The notes beneath the pieces are model-generated. The model was not told the DNA's origin, ran no database searches, and saw only the letters and a program-made list of their open reading frames with translations. From NCBI GenBank assembly GCA_019359245.1, contig JAHHHR010000003.1:186001-250000 (forward strand): a stretch of DNA of 64,000 nt, written 5' to 3'. The stretch comes from Nostoc desertorum CM1-VF14. GTDB taxonomy: Bacteria; Cyanobacteriota; Cyanobacteriia; Cyanobacteriales; Nostocaceae. The translations under genes and the position numbers were made by a program. This document shows, in pieces, positions 48,183 to 57,971 of this stretch. Numbering within the stretch: position 1 is the stretch's first letter; every line of letters starts with the position of its first letter.

Positions 48183-49112
48183 ATGGTGAATACTCAAGTC
48201 TTTGAATGGTCATCTTTTAAAGAAACTACCTTTGACCTTAAAGCTTATTTATCAGAACGGCGATCGCAAGTTGAAGCAGCGCTTGAACAATCAATCACTG
48301 TAGTCTATCCAGAAATACTCTATGAATCCATGCGCTATTCTTTGCTGGCTGGAGGAAAGCGCCTACGCCCGATTCTATGTCTTGCCTGTTGTGAACTGGT
48401 TGGAGGCACAGTTGAGATGGCGATGCCTACTGCTTGTACGTTGGAAATGATTCACACCTTTTCTCTGATCCATGACGATTTACCCACAATGGATAATGAT
48501 GACTATCGACGCGGCAAGTTAACTAACCATAAAATTTATGGCGAAAACATTGCCATTCTAGCTGGTGATGCGCTTTTAGCCTACGCCTTTGAGTTTCTTG
48601 TGGTTCAAACCAAAGGAGTTGCTGGCCAGCAGTTATTGCAGGTTGTTGCTAAGTTGGCTCATGCAGTAGCAGCAACAGGTTTAGTTGGCGGTCAAGTTGT
48701 TGATTTACAATCTGAGGGATTGCAGAATATTGACATCAAAACTCTCAACTTTATTCATGCTCACAAAACAGGAGCTTTGTTAGAAGCTTCCATTCTCTCA
48801 GGTGCAATGCTAGCGAAAGCTGATAACGAAGTCCTGCAAAAGCTTTCTTGCTATGCTTCCTACATTGGTCTAGCTTTTCAAATTGTTGATGATATTTTGG
48901 ATGTAATTGGGACACAAGAAGAACTCGGTAAAACCCCAGGCAAGGATCAAAAGGCACAGAAAGTTACGTATCCCAGTTTATGGGGTATTGAGGAATCAAA
49001 ACGCAAGAGCCAAGAATTAGTTGACCTAGCCAAAGCTGAACTTGTTGATTTTGGAGCAAAGGCACAACCTCTAATGGCGATCGCAGACTATATCACAGCT
49101 AGAACACATTAG
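48183..49112 (+). CDS. Short-chain prenyl diphosphate synthase, probable FPP synthase
   Basis: A 309-residue all-helical trans-prenyltransferase condensing IPP with DMAPP/GPP. First Asp-rich motif [10 protein letters not shown] begins at D98 and the second is in [16 protein letters not shown] and LAGDALL are also present. The residue five positions before the first Asp motif is Phe (F93, in HTFSLIHDD). A bulky aromatic there usually limits the product to C15, whereas cyanobacterial CrtE (GGPP synthase) has Met in my memory. So it probably makes FPP, the GeoA substrate. It lies 149 bp after shell B on the same strand. A CrtE-type product cannot be ruled out without assay. Confidence 0.85.
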   Translation: MVNTQVFEWSSFKETTFDLKAYLSERRSQVEAALEQSITVVYPEILYESMRYSLLAGGKRLRPILCLACCELVGGTVEMAMPTACTLEMIHTFSLIHDDLPTMDNDDYRRGKLTNHKIYGENIAILAGDALLAYAFEFLVVQTKGVAGQQLLQVVAKLAHAVAATGLVGGQVVDLQSEGLQNIDIKTLNFIHAHKTGALLEASILSGAMLAKADNEVLQKLSCYASYIGLAFQIVDDILDVIGTQEELGKTPGKDQKAQKVTYPSLWGIEESKRKSQELVDLAKAELVDFGAKAQPLMAIADYITARTH

Positions 49113-49321
49113 TCAGCGCTCACTCTGCTCAGAAGATCGCAAAAAAAGTCAGGTTACTTTAAAGTAGATCGAAAACTTTTGCCAGTTGACGAAATAATGA
49201 GGGTTTCAGGCGTCGGTTTTGGGACTGGCAATCATAGCCAGTTGCGATCGCTTGAAGTGTTTATCATCTAATGCCTGTAGAGAGCCTCAAGTTATGATAG
49301 CGACGTTGCGATCGCAACGTA

Positions 49322-49459
49322 GTACCAATTGGTAGTGGGGCGATTGAGAGTTTAATTCGCTAAGTTGTTAATTTAAGAATCAAAGGTAACAGTAAATTTT
49401 GGTTCAAAAATAATGCAGACATTATGTTAAATCTTCGATGCCAATGGATGGCTAAATAG
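49322..49459 (+). pseudogene. Transposase C-terminal remnant
   Basis: The frame reads VPIGSGAIESLIR, then an in-frame TAA, then VVNLRIKGNSKFWFKNNADI and MLNLRCQWMAK before TAG. The GSGAIES...RRVVNLRLKG...FW..NAE..L.LR pattern is a common C-terminal end of IS transposases. The internal stop and missing N-terminus show it is dead. Family not assigned firmly. Confidence 0.6.
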
Positions 49460-49749
49460 TTGAAATAATGTCTGCGATTCTATCTTTACCTCTTTTATTC
49501 ATCCTTAAACAGTTGGGTAAATTTTATACATTTATTTTGGGTTTGGGCTTTATTTCGTGACAATAGATACATCCTCTCAAACTCCTGCCGTAGACTTTTC
49601 ACTTCAATAAATATCAAATCATTTCAGTTATGTCTTTCTGGGATATCTCAAGAAGATCAAATATTGTAGGTTATCTGTAAAAATTTGTTATTATAAGAAC
49701 TAAGTATAAAAAATATTTATTTGGCGATCGCTCTACCGGAGAGGTCATC

Positions 49750-49974
49750 TCACGAAATCGCATTGCTCCCACTCTTTAAACTCCTTTGTTGTTCCAGTCT
49801 TTTCTGCGACAAAGAAAAGGCGATTTTCGGACTGATATGTTCCAAAACTTGGTCGCGTACAGATGTTTCGATGGTTTCAAATGTTTCGTTTTTTCCGGGT
49901 GGAGTATTTTTATAAAGAATTTTGGCTATCTCTTTGATATGGGCAACTAAGAAGTTTTCTATCTTCTGGGACCA
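49750..49974 (-). pseudogene. Transposase N-terminal-type remnant
   Basis: The minus strand reads KIENFLVAHIKEIAKILYKN, then TPPGKNETFETIETSVRDQV and LEHISPKIAFSLSQKR before degenerating and stopping at TGA. The ETIETSVRDQVLEHISPKIA stretch resembles the N-terminal region of ISKra4-like transposases (from memory). A stop lies at the expected start, and there is no rest of the gene. Confidence 0.45.
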
Positions 49975-50101
49975 TTATTTTATCCTTTTTTCAAACATAC
50001 TTTCTGACTGCCATAATTTTCTCAGCTATGGACAGTATTCGTATAGTCCCTCCAATAATTCGCGTTAGGATCAGAACAAGAATTGCTGTATAGTTTGAGG
50101 T

Positions 50102-53100
50102 ATGCCAGATCATACTCCCAAGAGTTGCTCTATGATTGCTCTACCTGGTATTGCCATTCACAACAAGATATATGAAAGTGATAATTCTCTAGTTTATCGG
50201 GGCATCAGAGACGATGGAGTAGCGATCATCGTAAAAATACTAAAACTTGATTATCCCTCACCTCAAGAACTAACTCGCTACAGACAGGAATATAAAATTA
50301 CTCGTTCCCTTAACTTGGAAGGAGTGATTAAGGCATACAGCCAGCAGGATTATCAACGCACTCTGGTGATTCTCTTAGAAGATTTTGGGGGAGAGTCCCT
50401 AGAGCAATGGATGCACAAGCGCCCAGATATCTTCTGCCCCATGCCTTTATCTACTTTTCTAGGTGTTGCGATCGCTATTTGCGATATTCTAGGCAGAATC
50501 CATGCAGCCAATATCATTCATAAAGATATCAACCCTGGAAACATAGTCCTAAATCTCGATACTGGCGTTGTCAAAATTATTGACTTTGGGATTGCTACCC
50601 AATTTAACCGCACGAATCCGACTTTCAAAAGTCCTCATGTTTTAGAAGGAACACTTGCATACTTATCTCCAGAGCAAACCGGGCGGATGAACCGTTTGCT
50701 CGATTATCGCACCGATTTATACTCCCTTGGTGTGACGTTCTACGAACTGCTAACCGGATATCTGCCGTTTCCCACAGCAGACATCCTGGAGCTAGTTCAT
50801 TGTCATATTGCTAAAGTGCCTGTTCCACCTCACGAACTGAATGCAACGATCCCTAAAGCCCTTTCAGATATCGTTTTGAAATTGATGGCGAAAAACGCAG
50901 AGGATCGTTATCAGAGTGCCTGGGGCATCAAAGCAGATTTAGAAATCGGTCTTCACCAGTTCGCACAAACCGATAAAATCGATGGCATTCAACTGGGTCT
51001 TCAAGACGTTTGCGATCAGTTTCAAATTCCCCAAAAATTGTATGGACGCGAAGCAGAGATTGAAGCATTATTAGCAGCGTTTGACAGAGTAGCAAAAACG
51101 GGGAATGAAAAATTGAGAGTGAAGAATCAAGAAAATTCTCAATTCCATGTTGAAATGATGTTGGTATGTGGCTACTCTGGGGTTGGCAAATCAGCGTTAG
51201 TACAAGAACTCTATAAGCCCATCACTGCAAAGCGCGGCTATTTTGTCTCTGGTAAGTTTGATCAATTTGGGCGTAATATTCCCTACAGCGCGATCGCAGA
51301 TGCCCTGCAAAAATTGGTACAACAATTGCTCGGTGAACCAGACAAGCAAGTGCAACAATGGCGATCGCGCTTGCTAACGGCTTTGGGAACCAACGGACAA
51401 ATTATCATTGATATCATTCCGGAAGTTGAATTAATTATCGGCAAGCAGCTGCCTGTATCAGAAGTCGGAGGAACTGAAGCTCAAAATCGTTTCAATCTAA
51501 TTTTTCAGAAGTTTGTGCGGGTGTTTTGTTCATCACACCCGCTTGTGATCTTTTTAGATGATTTGCAATGGATAGACTCAGCAACGCTGAAGTTAATCGA
51601 GCTGATGTTGCTTGATGAACAAACACAATTCCTGTTTTTAATTGGAGCCTATCGAGATAATGAGGTAAATCCAACTCATCCGTTGATGTTAACGCTAGAG
51701 AGACTGCGAAAACAAGGGGCAGTGCTTCAGGAGATAATCCTGTCACCATTAACGCTAGGTCCACTGAGTGAGTTGATTGCCGAGACGCTACATCAGAATG
51801 CAGACACCGTTTGTTCCTTGGCTGGGTTAGTACTGCGTAAAACCGAGGGCAATCCTTTCTTTGTCGGTGAATTTTTGAGAATGCTGCATAGCGAAAATCT
51901 GCTGACATTTGACCCCCCTCAATCCCCCCTTACTAAGGGGGGAAGTCAAGGGGGGTGGCAATGGAACATTGCTGAGATTCAAGCTCAAAATATTACCGAT
52001 AATGTGGTGGAGTTGCTATTGATCCAGTTAAATAAATTACCAGAAAACACACAGCAAATTCTCCAGTTAGCAGCTTGTATCGGTGCTGAATTTAATTTAA
52101 ATACGTTAGCGATCGTTTGCGAACAATCTCCTAAAGTAATTTCTCTAGATTTACTAGTAGCCATTCAAGCTGGATTAATTCAACCTATATCTGAATTAGA
52201 CGAAAACCTATTAGTTCAAGAATATAAGTTTTTGCACGATCGCGTACAACAAGCAGCTTATGCTTTAATCGATGAGTCGCAAAAACTTGGGGTACATCTG
52301 CAAATCGGTCGCAATTTACTCGAAAAGACTTCACCAGAGCAGCTAGCAGAGCGGTTGTTTGAAATTGTTGACCAACTCAATTATGGAACCGAGTTAATCA
52401 CTGAGCCATTCCAACGGAATGAGATTGCCAAACTGAATTTGCAAGCAGGTCAGAAAGCGCTGGCAGCAACGGCTTATGAAGCAGCTTTCAAGTATTTCAA
52501 TGCAGGGCTTAAACTCCTTGATGTGGAAAGTTGGCAGCGTGAGTATGACCTAACTTTGGTGTTGCATTCAGAGGCAGCAGAGGCAGCATATCTCAGTGGT
52601 CACTTTGACGAAATGGAGCAGCTTGTAGAAGAAGTACTCAACCGTGCAAAGATAGTGCTAGACACAGTGAAAGCTTACGATAGCAGGATTCAAGCATGGC
52701 TGTCACGGGGAGACCCTAAAGAAGCCCTTAAAACTGGCTTGGAAGTGCTGCAACTCTTGGGAATTAGTTTAGTGGAAGCTCCAAGTCAGTTAGATGTTCA
52801 AGCAGGATTAGAGGAAACAACCTCACGATTGGCTGGGCGGGAAATCGAAGATTTGATTGATCTGCCAGAGATGACTGAACCTGTGCCACTGGCAGCAATC
52901 CACATTTTAGTCAGCACAGTCGGTGCGGCTTTTAATGTGTCACCCGCTCTGATGGTGCTGATTGTGTGCAATATGGTGAATTTATCGATCGCCAATGGAA
53001 ACGCTATCTGGTCGCTGCTCGGTTATGCTGCTTATGGCATGATGCTATGTGGAGTTGTACAAGACTTTGAACTGGGCTATCGATTTGGCAAACTATCCTT

Positions 53101-56100
53101 AAATTTAGCGAAAAGATTAAGTAACAAGAAAGGTAACTGCAAAGCATTGCTGATGGTGAATTTTCATATAATTCACTGGAAAGACCACCTGAAAGAGACG
53201 TTCCCTGTTTTAGCTGATGCTTATCAAAGCGGTATAGAAAGTGGAGAGTTTGAATTTGCCAGTTATTGTGCATTCAGCCTATGTTATTGCCCCTTTTTTG
53301 CAGGACAAGAACTGACAGAACTGGAACAACAAACAGCGATTTATCGTAAAGCCACCAATCAAATTAGACGAGAGACTCCTGCCACTTGGCTGGCAATGTT
53401 GCAGCAAACGATCCTTAACCTGCGAGGTAAATCTGAAAATCCAAGTCGCTTAGTGGGTTGTATCTATGAGGAAGAGCAAGCGCTATCACGGGCGATCGCT
53501 GTTAAGGATGGAACTAGTATTCACTATTTTTACTTAAATAAGCTGATTTTATGCTATCTGTTCGGGGAGTATGAGCAAGCTGCAAAAACGGCCACTTTGG
53601 CAGAACAGTATTTAGGCGCAGCCACAGCAATAATCTCTGTAGCTATATTTCATTTCTATGACTCTCTAATATTTCTGAGCTTGTTGGCGGATGCTTCAAA
53701 CTCTGAAAAAGCAGCTTGGTTAAATCGCGTTAACGCCAACCAGGAGAAGATGCAGAAATGGGCACACCACGCCCCCATGAATTTTTTGCATAAGTTTCAG
53801 TTAGTTGAAGCAGAGAAAGCACGAGTTTTAGGTCAGTTTTTTGAGGCAGAGGAGTTTTACGAACAAGCAATTCTTGGTGCTAAAGAAAACGAGTACCTTC
53901 AAGAAGAAGCCTTGAGCTATGAGTTAGCTGCCAAACATTACTTGGCTCGTGGTCGAGAAAGATTTGCCCAACTCTATATGAAGGAAGCCCATTACTGCTA
54001 TGAGCGGTGGGGAGCAACCGCAAAAGCCAAAGATTTAGAGACTCGCTATCCACAGTTTTTTCCTCAGTCGCTGAATGTGGCTCCCACACCAGTTCACACC
54101 ACTGCCGGAACTACTTCTAACACCTCACATATTGCTTTCGATTTAGCAACAGTGATCAGAGCATTCCAAGCCATCTCTCGCGAAATTGAACTGGATCAGT
54201 TACTCAATTCTTTGATGCAGATATTAATTGAGAATGCTGGCGCACAAACTGGATGCTTGATTTTGGAAAACGCAGGAGAATGGGCGATCGAGGCTGCTTG
54301 TGAACTCAATGATGGAGCAAATCTTTGTAATACACAAGTACTGCAATCGATTTCAATGGTGAACCGTTTACCCGAATCCATTATTCATTATGTGATTCGG
54401 ACTCATGAATCTGTCATCTTAAATGATGCAACTCGTGAAGGAAATTTCATCAATGAGCCATATATTCAGCAGAACCAAACGAAATCACTTCTTTGTTTGC
54501 CACTATTGAATCAAAGTAAGCTTGTTGGCGTGCTGTATCTGGAAAATCGATTAGTAACTGGGGCATTCACAGAAGAGCGATCGCAACTTCTAAATCTACT
54601 ATCTACTCAGGCAGCAATTGCGATCGAAAATGCCAAACTCTACTCAGAGCAACGTGCAAGCAAAAGTCGAATGACTCAATTTTTAGAAGCGATTCCATTA
54701 GGAGTTGCAGTTGTGGATGCGGCTGGTCGCCCTTACTACTTCAATCAACAAGCAACTCAGTTAACAGGTAAAGGGGTTGTTTCTTCCGTAACAATGGATC
54801 AACTTACAGAGACGTATCAAGCCTATATAGCCGGAACGAATCAAAAATATCCTACTGAAAAACTGAATTTATACCGGGCGTTGAAAGGTGAACGCACGAG
54901 GACAAATGATTTAGAAATTCACCGAGGCGACACCATTATTCCAGTTGAGATTTGGGGAACGCCAGTTTTTGACGAACAGGGCAATGTGGCCTATGCGATC
55001 GCTACCTTTCAAGACATTACCGAACGCAAGAAAGCTGAACAACTACTTGCTGATTATAATCGCACCTTAGAGCAACAGGTTGCTGAACGAACTGTGCTAC
55101 TCTCTGAGGAGATTGAAGAGCGCCAGCGAATTGAAACTGTCCTACGACAGAGTGAAGAACAACGCAGGTTGACAATGGACTTCACACACATTGGCAGTTG
55201 GAACTGGAATATTATTGAGAACACAGTCGATTGGAACGACAATCATGCGCGATTACTGGGATTAGTTCCTAGTGAAGTTGAGAGCAGTTATCAGGCATGG
55301 CGAGATCGTGTTCATCCAGAAGATATTGATCGAGTTGAGCAAGCCGTTGAAACAGCCCTAGAAACCCATACCGATTTTGAAGCGGAATATCGAGTGATTC
55401 ATCCAGATGGCAGTATTCGTTGGTTAGTTGGCAAAGGTCGAGGCATTTACAACATAACTGGACAGCCTGTGCAAATGTTAGGAATAATTCTTGACATTAG
55501 CGAACAGCGAGACGCTGCACTACGTGAACGCAGACGTGCTGAGGAAGCTTCCATTTTAGAAGAACGCAACCGCATGGCACGAGAAATTCACGATTCGTTA
55601 GCGCAGGCTTTTACAGGCATTTTGCTTCATGTCGGATCTACAACACAAATGCTGGTAGATGATTCAGGCTCTGCTCAGATATATCTGGAAAGGCTGGAAA
55701 AGATTGATGAATTAGCTCGAACTGGACTTGCTGAAGCTCGTCGTTCAGTGGTAGCGCTCCGTCCCCAGTTGTTAGAAGAAAATACTTTACAGATTGCTCT
55801 ACATTGCCTTGTAACTCAAATGCGGTCAACTACCAAGACCACTTTAATCTACGAAAGCAAGGGTATAGTTTACTCTCTTCCAACTGAAGTGGAAAATCAC
55901 TTACTACGGATTGGACAGGAAGCTTTAACAAACGCCATCAAATACGCCAATGCTAGTAAAATTCTGGTTGAGCTAGTGTATGACGATACTCAATGTCTTC
56001 TGCGCGTTAAAGATGATGGGCAGGGCTTTGGGCTTGGTAGTATTTCATCACCTAGGGGCTTCGGTTTGTTGGGAATGAGCGAGCGAGCAGAAAAGATTGG

Positions 56101-56170
56101 GGCACACCTGACGATTCAAAGCCAACCTGGGCAAGGAACAGAAATTGTTGTTATTGTCAACTGGGAGTGA
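50102..56170 (+). CDS. Giant Ser/Thr kinase - AAA ATPase - GAF - PAS - histidine kinase
   Basis: A 2022-residue multi-domain sensor. Residues ~15-280: protein kinase domain with HKDINPGNIVLN (H140, D142), KIIDFGIAT (D161) and EGTLAYLSPEQTGRMNR. Residues ~325-600: AAA_16-type ATPase with Walker A GYSGVGKSALVQEL (K363) and LVIFLDDLQWIDSATLKLIE. Residues ~620-1330: long helical TPR-like region. Then GAF (~1360-1510), two PAS domains (QFLEAIPLGVAVVDAAGRPY; HIGSWNWNIIENTVDWNDNH), a HisKA_3 segment with H1830 in AREIHDSLAQAFTG and an ATPase end (NHLLRIGQEALTNAIKYANA, GFGLLGMSERAEKIG). Such proteins are common in Nostoc. Residues ~605-620 (DPPQSPLTKGGSQGGW) come from an inserted palindromic repeat. 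It is followed by its likely regulator. Confidence 0.93.
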   Translation: MPDHTPKSCSMIALPGIAIHNKIYESDNSLVYRGIRDDGVAIIVKILKLDYPSPQELTRYRQEYKITRSLNLEGVIKAYSQQDYQRTLVILLEDFGGESLEQWMHKRPDIFCPMPLSTFLGVAIAICDILGRIHAANIIHKDINPGNIVLNLDTGVVKIIDFGIATQFNRTNPTFKSPHVLEGTLAYLSPEQTGRMNRLLDYRTDLYSLGVTFYELLTGYLPFPTADILELVHCHIAKVPVPPHELNATIPKALSDIVLKLMAKNAEDRYQSAWGIKADLEIGLHQFAQTDKIDGIQLGLQDVCDQFQIPQKLYGREAEIEALLAAFDRVAKTGNEKLRVKNQENSQFHVEMMLVCGYSGVGKSALVQELYKPITAKRGYFVSGKFDQFGRNIPYSAIADALQKLVQQLLGEPDKQVQQWRSRLLTALGTNGQIIIDIIPEVELIIGKQLPVSEVGGTEAQNRFNLIFQKFVRVFCSSHPLVIFLDDLQWIDSATLKLIELMLLDEQTQFLFLIGAYRDNEVNPTHPLMLTLERLRKQGAVLQEIILSPLTLGPLSELIAETLHQNADTVCSLAGLVLRKTEGNPFFVGEFLRMLHSENLLTFDPPQSPLTKGGSQGGWQWNIAEIQAQNITDNVVELLLIQLNKLPENTQQILQLAACIGAEFNLNTLAIVCEQSPKVISLDLLVAIQAGLIQPISELDENLLVQEYKFLHDRVQQAAYALIDESQKLGVHLQIGRNLLEKTSPEQLAERLFEIVDQLNYGTELITEPFQRNEIAKLNLQAGQKALAATAYEAAFKYFNAGLKLLDVESWQREYDLTLVLHSEAAEAAYLSGHFDEMEQLVEEVLNRAKIVLDTVKAYDSRIQAWLSRGDPKEALKTGLEVLQLLGISLVEAPSQLDVQAGLEETTSRLAGREIEDLIDLPEMTEPVPLAAIHILVSTVGAAFNVSPALMVLIVCNMVNLSIANGNAIWSLLGYAAYGMMLCGVVQDFELGYRFGKLSLNLAKRLSNKKGNCKALLMVNFHIIHWKDHLKETFPVLADAYQSGIESGEFEFASYCAFSLCYCPFFAGQELTELEQQTAIYRKATNQIRRETPATWLAMLQQTILNLRGKSENPSRLVGCIYEEEQALSRAIAVKDGTSIHYFYLNKLILCYLFGEYEQAAKTATLAEQYLGAATAIISVAIFHFYDSLIFLSLLADASNSEKAAWLNRVNANQEKMQKWAHHAPMNFLHKFQLVEAEKARVLGQFFEAEEFYEQAILGAKENEYLQEEALSYELAAKHYLARGRERFAQLYMKEAHYCYERWGATAKAKDLETRYPQFFPQSLNVAPTPVHTTAGTTSNTSHIAFDLATVIRAFQAISREIELDQLLNSLMQILIENAGAQTGCLILENAGEWAIEAACELNDGANLCNTQVLQSISMVNRLPESIIHYVIRTHESVILNDATREGNFINEPYIQQNQTKSLLCLPLLNQSKLVGVLYLENRLVTGAFTEERSQLLNLLSTQAAIAIENAKLYSEQRASKSRMTQFLEAIPLGVAVVDAAGRPYYFNQQATQLTGKGVVSSVTMDQLTETYQAYIAGTNQKYPTEKLNLYRALKGERTRTNDLEIHRGDTIIPVEIWGTPVFDEQGNVAYAIATFQDITERKKAEQLLADYNRTLEQQVAERTVLLSEEIEERQRIETVLRQSEEQRRLTMDFTHIGSWNWNIIENTVDWNDNHARLLGLVPSEVESSYQAWRDRVHPEDIDRVEQAVETALETHTDFEAEYRVIHPDGSIRWLVGKGRGIYNITGQPVQMLGIILDISEQRDAALRERRRAEEASILEERNRMAREIHDSLAQAFTGILLHVGSTTQMLVDDSGSAQIYLERLEKIDELARTGLAEARRSVVALRPQLLEENTLQIALHCLVTQMRSTTKTTLIYESKGIVYSLPTEVENHLLRIGQEALTNAIKYANASKILVELVYDDTQCLLRVKDDGQGFGLGSISSPRGFGLLGMSERAEKIGAHLTIQSQPGQGTEIVVIVNWE
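51913..51956 (+). repeat. Palindromic repeat inside the giant kinase gene
   Basis: CCCCCCTTACTAAGGGGGG (19 bp, perfect inverted repeat) flanked by further CCCCCCTCAAT and AAGTCAAGGGGGG, read in frame as DPPQSPLTKGGSQGGW. It resembles dispersed palindromic repeats of Nostoc genomes and sits in a domain linker. Confidence 0.7.
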
Positions 56171-56178
56171 AAATCACC

Positions 56179-56808
56179 ATGAGTCAATCCACTAAAATTC
56201 GGGTTCTGATTGTTGATGATCACTCCCTCGTTACAGAAGGATTGGCAAACATCATTAACTATGATCCAGAGATGACAGTGGTTGCTCAAGCGGAGGACGG
56301 ACAACAGGCGATTGACCGATATCGTGAACATCAGCCTGATATTACACTAATGGATTTACGGATGCCGAGAATGGCAGGGGTTGAAGCCATTACTGCGATT
56401 TGTGCTGAATTTAAGTCAGCTCGAATTATTGTGCTAACAACCTACGATGGCGATGAAGATATTTATCGAGGATTGCGAGCAGGTGCTCACGGCTATCTGC
56501 TTAAAGATGCAAAACCAAATGAACTTTTGAATGCGATCCGTATCGTTCATAGTGGTCAGCAGTATGTTTCTTCGACTGTGGCAAGCAAGCTGGTAGAACG
56601 GATGAACAACCCAGTACTCAGTGAACGAGAGCTAGAAGTGCTCCGTTTAATGGCGCAGGGATTGAGTAACCAAGACATTGGAACTGCTCTAAATATTGGT
56701 GAAAGCACTGTTAAATCGCATGTGACTCGTATTTTGAGCAAGCTGGGAGTTAGCGATCGCACCCAAGCCGTCATTGTTGCTGTTAAACGCGGGCTTGTTA
56801 ATTTATAA
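56179..56808 (+). CDS. NarL/LuxR-family response regulator
   Basis: A 209-residue two-domain regulator. Receiver: VLIVDDHSLVTEGLANIINY with D59 in DITLMDLRMPRMAG and K109-type lysine in HGYLLKDAKPNEL. Output: LuxR-type HTH ELEVLRLMAQGLSNQDIGTA, LNIGESTVKSHVTRILSKLG. I use ATG 56179 with GGGAG upstream; GTG 56167 would overlap the kinase stop. Adjacency to a HisKA_3-type kinase, the usual partner class of NarL regulators, makes the pair a probable two-component system with a Ser/Thr-kinase input. Confidence 0.93.
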   Translation: MSQSTKIRVLIVDDHSLVTEGLANIINYDPEMTVVAQAEDGQQAIDRYREHQPDITLMDLRMPRMAGVEAITAICAEFKSARIIVLTTYDGDEDIYRGLRAGAHGYLLKDAKPNELLNAIRIVHSGQQYVSSTVASKLVERMNNPVLSERELEVLRLMAQGLSNQDIGTALNIGESTVKSHVTRILSKLGVSDRTQAVIVAVKRGLVNL

Positions 56809-57013
56809 GTTTCACTTTAGTCAAGGCTTGGATTCCGACTTTAGTCGGAGTCAATCTACTGCTTTTGATGGATTACTTCATCCATCCTTATGTTGTGCCA
56901 AATTATGGACTTTCAGTGGATGACATGTAAAAGTAAATTACCTATATTGACTTCATGCAAACGCTAACAGCAATTTAGTTGCAGGGTTTAAGTTTGCTTG
57001 ACAGGTCTGAAAG

Positions 57014-57571
57014 ATGGCTGACGATCGCAAGCATCATTCTTTGTTTGTCCCGCCTTTAATTCAGGATCACATTCAAGGTGTGCTAAGTGCCAGTGTTGTA
57101 CTCATCATGTATGGAGATTATGAATGTTTTCAAAGTGCAAACGCCTATCGGTTGATTAAAGCCGCTCAACAGCAGTTAAGTCATTCTTTCGCGGAGAATG
57201 ATGTGTGTTTTATCTTTCGTCATTTTCCCCAGAAACAGATTCATCCTCATGCTCAACGGGCAGCAGAAGCAGCGGAAGCAGCAGCAATGCAAGGTCAGTT
57301 TTGGCAGATGCATGAGATGCTCTTTATCTATCAACAAGCGTTAGAGAACGGATACCTTGTGGAATATGCGAATCGTCTGGGACTTGACATTCCTCGATTT
57401 TTGCAAGACTTATCCAAAGGAGTTTATGTCGATCACATCATTGCAGACATTCAAGGTGGATATCGAAGTGGGGTAAAAGCTGCACCAGCTTTGTTTGTTA
57501 ATGAGATTCGTTATCGTGAGCCTTGGACTATTGAGCAATTGACAGTAACCATTATGGCAGCAATTAACTAA
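57014..57571 (+). CDS. DsbA/thioredoxin-fold protein with CxxS site
   Basis: A 185-residue DsbA-like protein of the FrnE/DSBA thioredoxin type. The N-terminal strand and active-site region read VLIMYGDYECFQSANAYRLI; the canonical C-P-Y-C is replaced by C38-F-Q-S41, so only one active-site cysteine remains. The helical insertion (HPHAQRAAEAAEAAAMQGQF) and the cis-Pro region KAAPALFVNEIRY are conserved. It has no signal peptide, so it is cytosolic. A CxxS site usually means isomerase, glutathione-linked or peroxidase-linked activity rather than dithiol oxidation. Starts ATG 57014 after ACAGGTCTGAAAG. Confidence 0.8.
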   Translation: MADDRKHHSLFVPPLIQDHIQGVLSASVVLIMYGDYECFQSANAYRLIKAAQQQLSHSFAENDVCFIFRHFPQKQIHPHAQRAAEAAEAAAMQGQFWQMHEMLFIYQQALENGYLVEYANRLGLDIPRFLQDLSKGVYVDHIIADIQGGYRSGVKAAPALFVNEIRYREPWTIEQLTVTIMAAIN

Positions 57572-57678
57572 CGTTTTTGATGTTTATCCCAACAAAGGTT
57601 TTCATGAAGAGCGCTTTATGACTTTAACTTCAAATCACAATTCACTTGAATGCTGAAAGTCTAGGAGGACACACATCA
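57572..57678. other. Short spacer before the repeat element
   Basis: About 107 bp, no gene seen. It leads into the dispersed repeat element at 57679. Confidence 0.3.
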
Positions 57679-57851
57679 CCGAAGAGGCGGAGGGGAAGGG
57701 GGCAGGGAGCAGGGGGAGCAAGCCCTTTCCTTTGGCGTGGAGCGTAGCGGAACATGGGTATGTTCGCGGAGCGTTTCGTAGAAAAGCCCCGCCCTTCTTG
57801 GAGTACAAGCTCTGTCTCAGACCGTCCCCCTTGCTCCCTGCTCCCCTCCCA
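57679..57851 (+). repeat. Dispersed element with inverted ends, copy A
   Basis: Begins CCGAAGAGGCGGAGG, then GGGCAGGGAGCAGGGGGAGC; the middle has GAACATGGGTATGTTCGCGG and AGCGTTTCGTAGAAAAGCCC; it ends in CTTGCTCCCTGCTCCCC, the inverted partner of the start. A close copy lies at 60094-60277. No coding capacity with family support, although it reads open on the minus strand. Confidence 0.7.
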
Positions 57852-57876
57852 TGCCGAACAATTAAATCACGTTTTA

Positions 57877-57893
57877 ACTCAAAGAACTTGAGT
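57877..57893 (+). promoter_or_regulatory. Inverted repeat ACTCAA-AGAAC-TTGAGT, candidate operator
   Basis: A perfect 6-bp inverted repeat with a 5-bp spacer, 79 bp upstream of the VOC gene. The same element with one spacer change (AGAAT) occurs at 63717-63733 upstream of an SDR gene, within a longer shared leader. Confidence 0.5.
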
Positions 57894-57971
57894 GGTCTAA
57901 ATTGAGCGATCGCCCAAGAATAAAAAGTAACGAATCTAAACAGCAAATCCACCAATTTAAAGGAGAACAAG

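Larger units (their letters stand above)
49113..50101. other. Intergenic region with transposase relics
   Basis: About 990 bp with two transposase fragments (separate entries), a perfect 18-bp palindrome ACGTTGCGATCGCAACGT (49303-49320) that contains a HIP1 octamer, and the promoter region of the giant kinase. No intact gene. Confidence 0.5.

Noticed and set aside
49721..49915. A 64-codon plus-strand frame starting MAIALPERSS
   Set aside because: It is antisense to the transposase-like remnant and has no family features.
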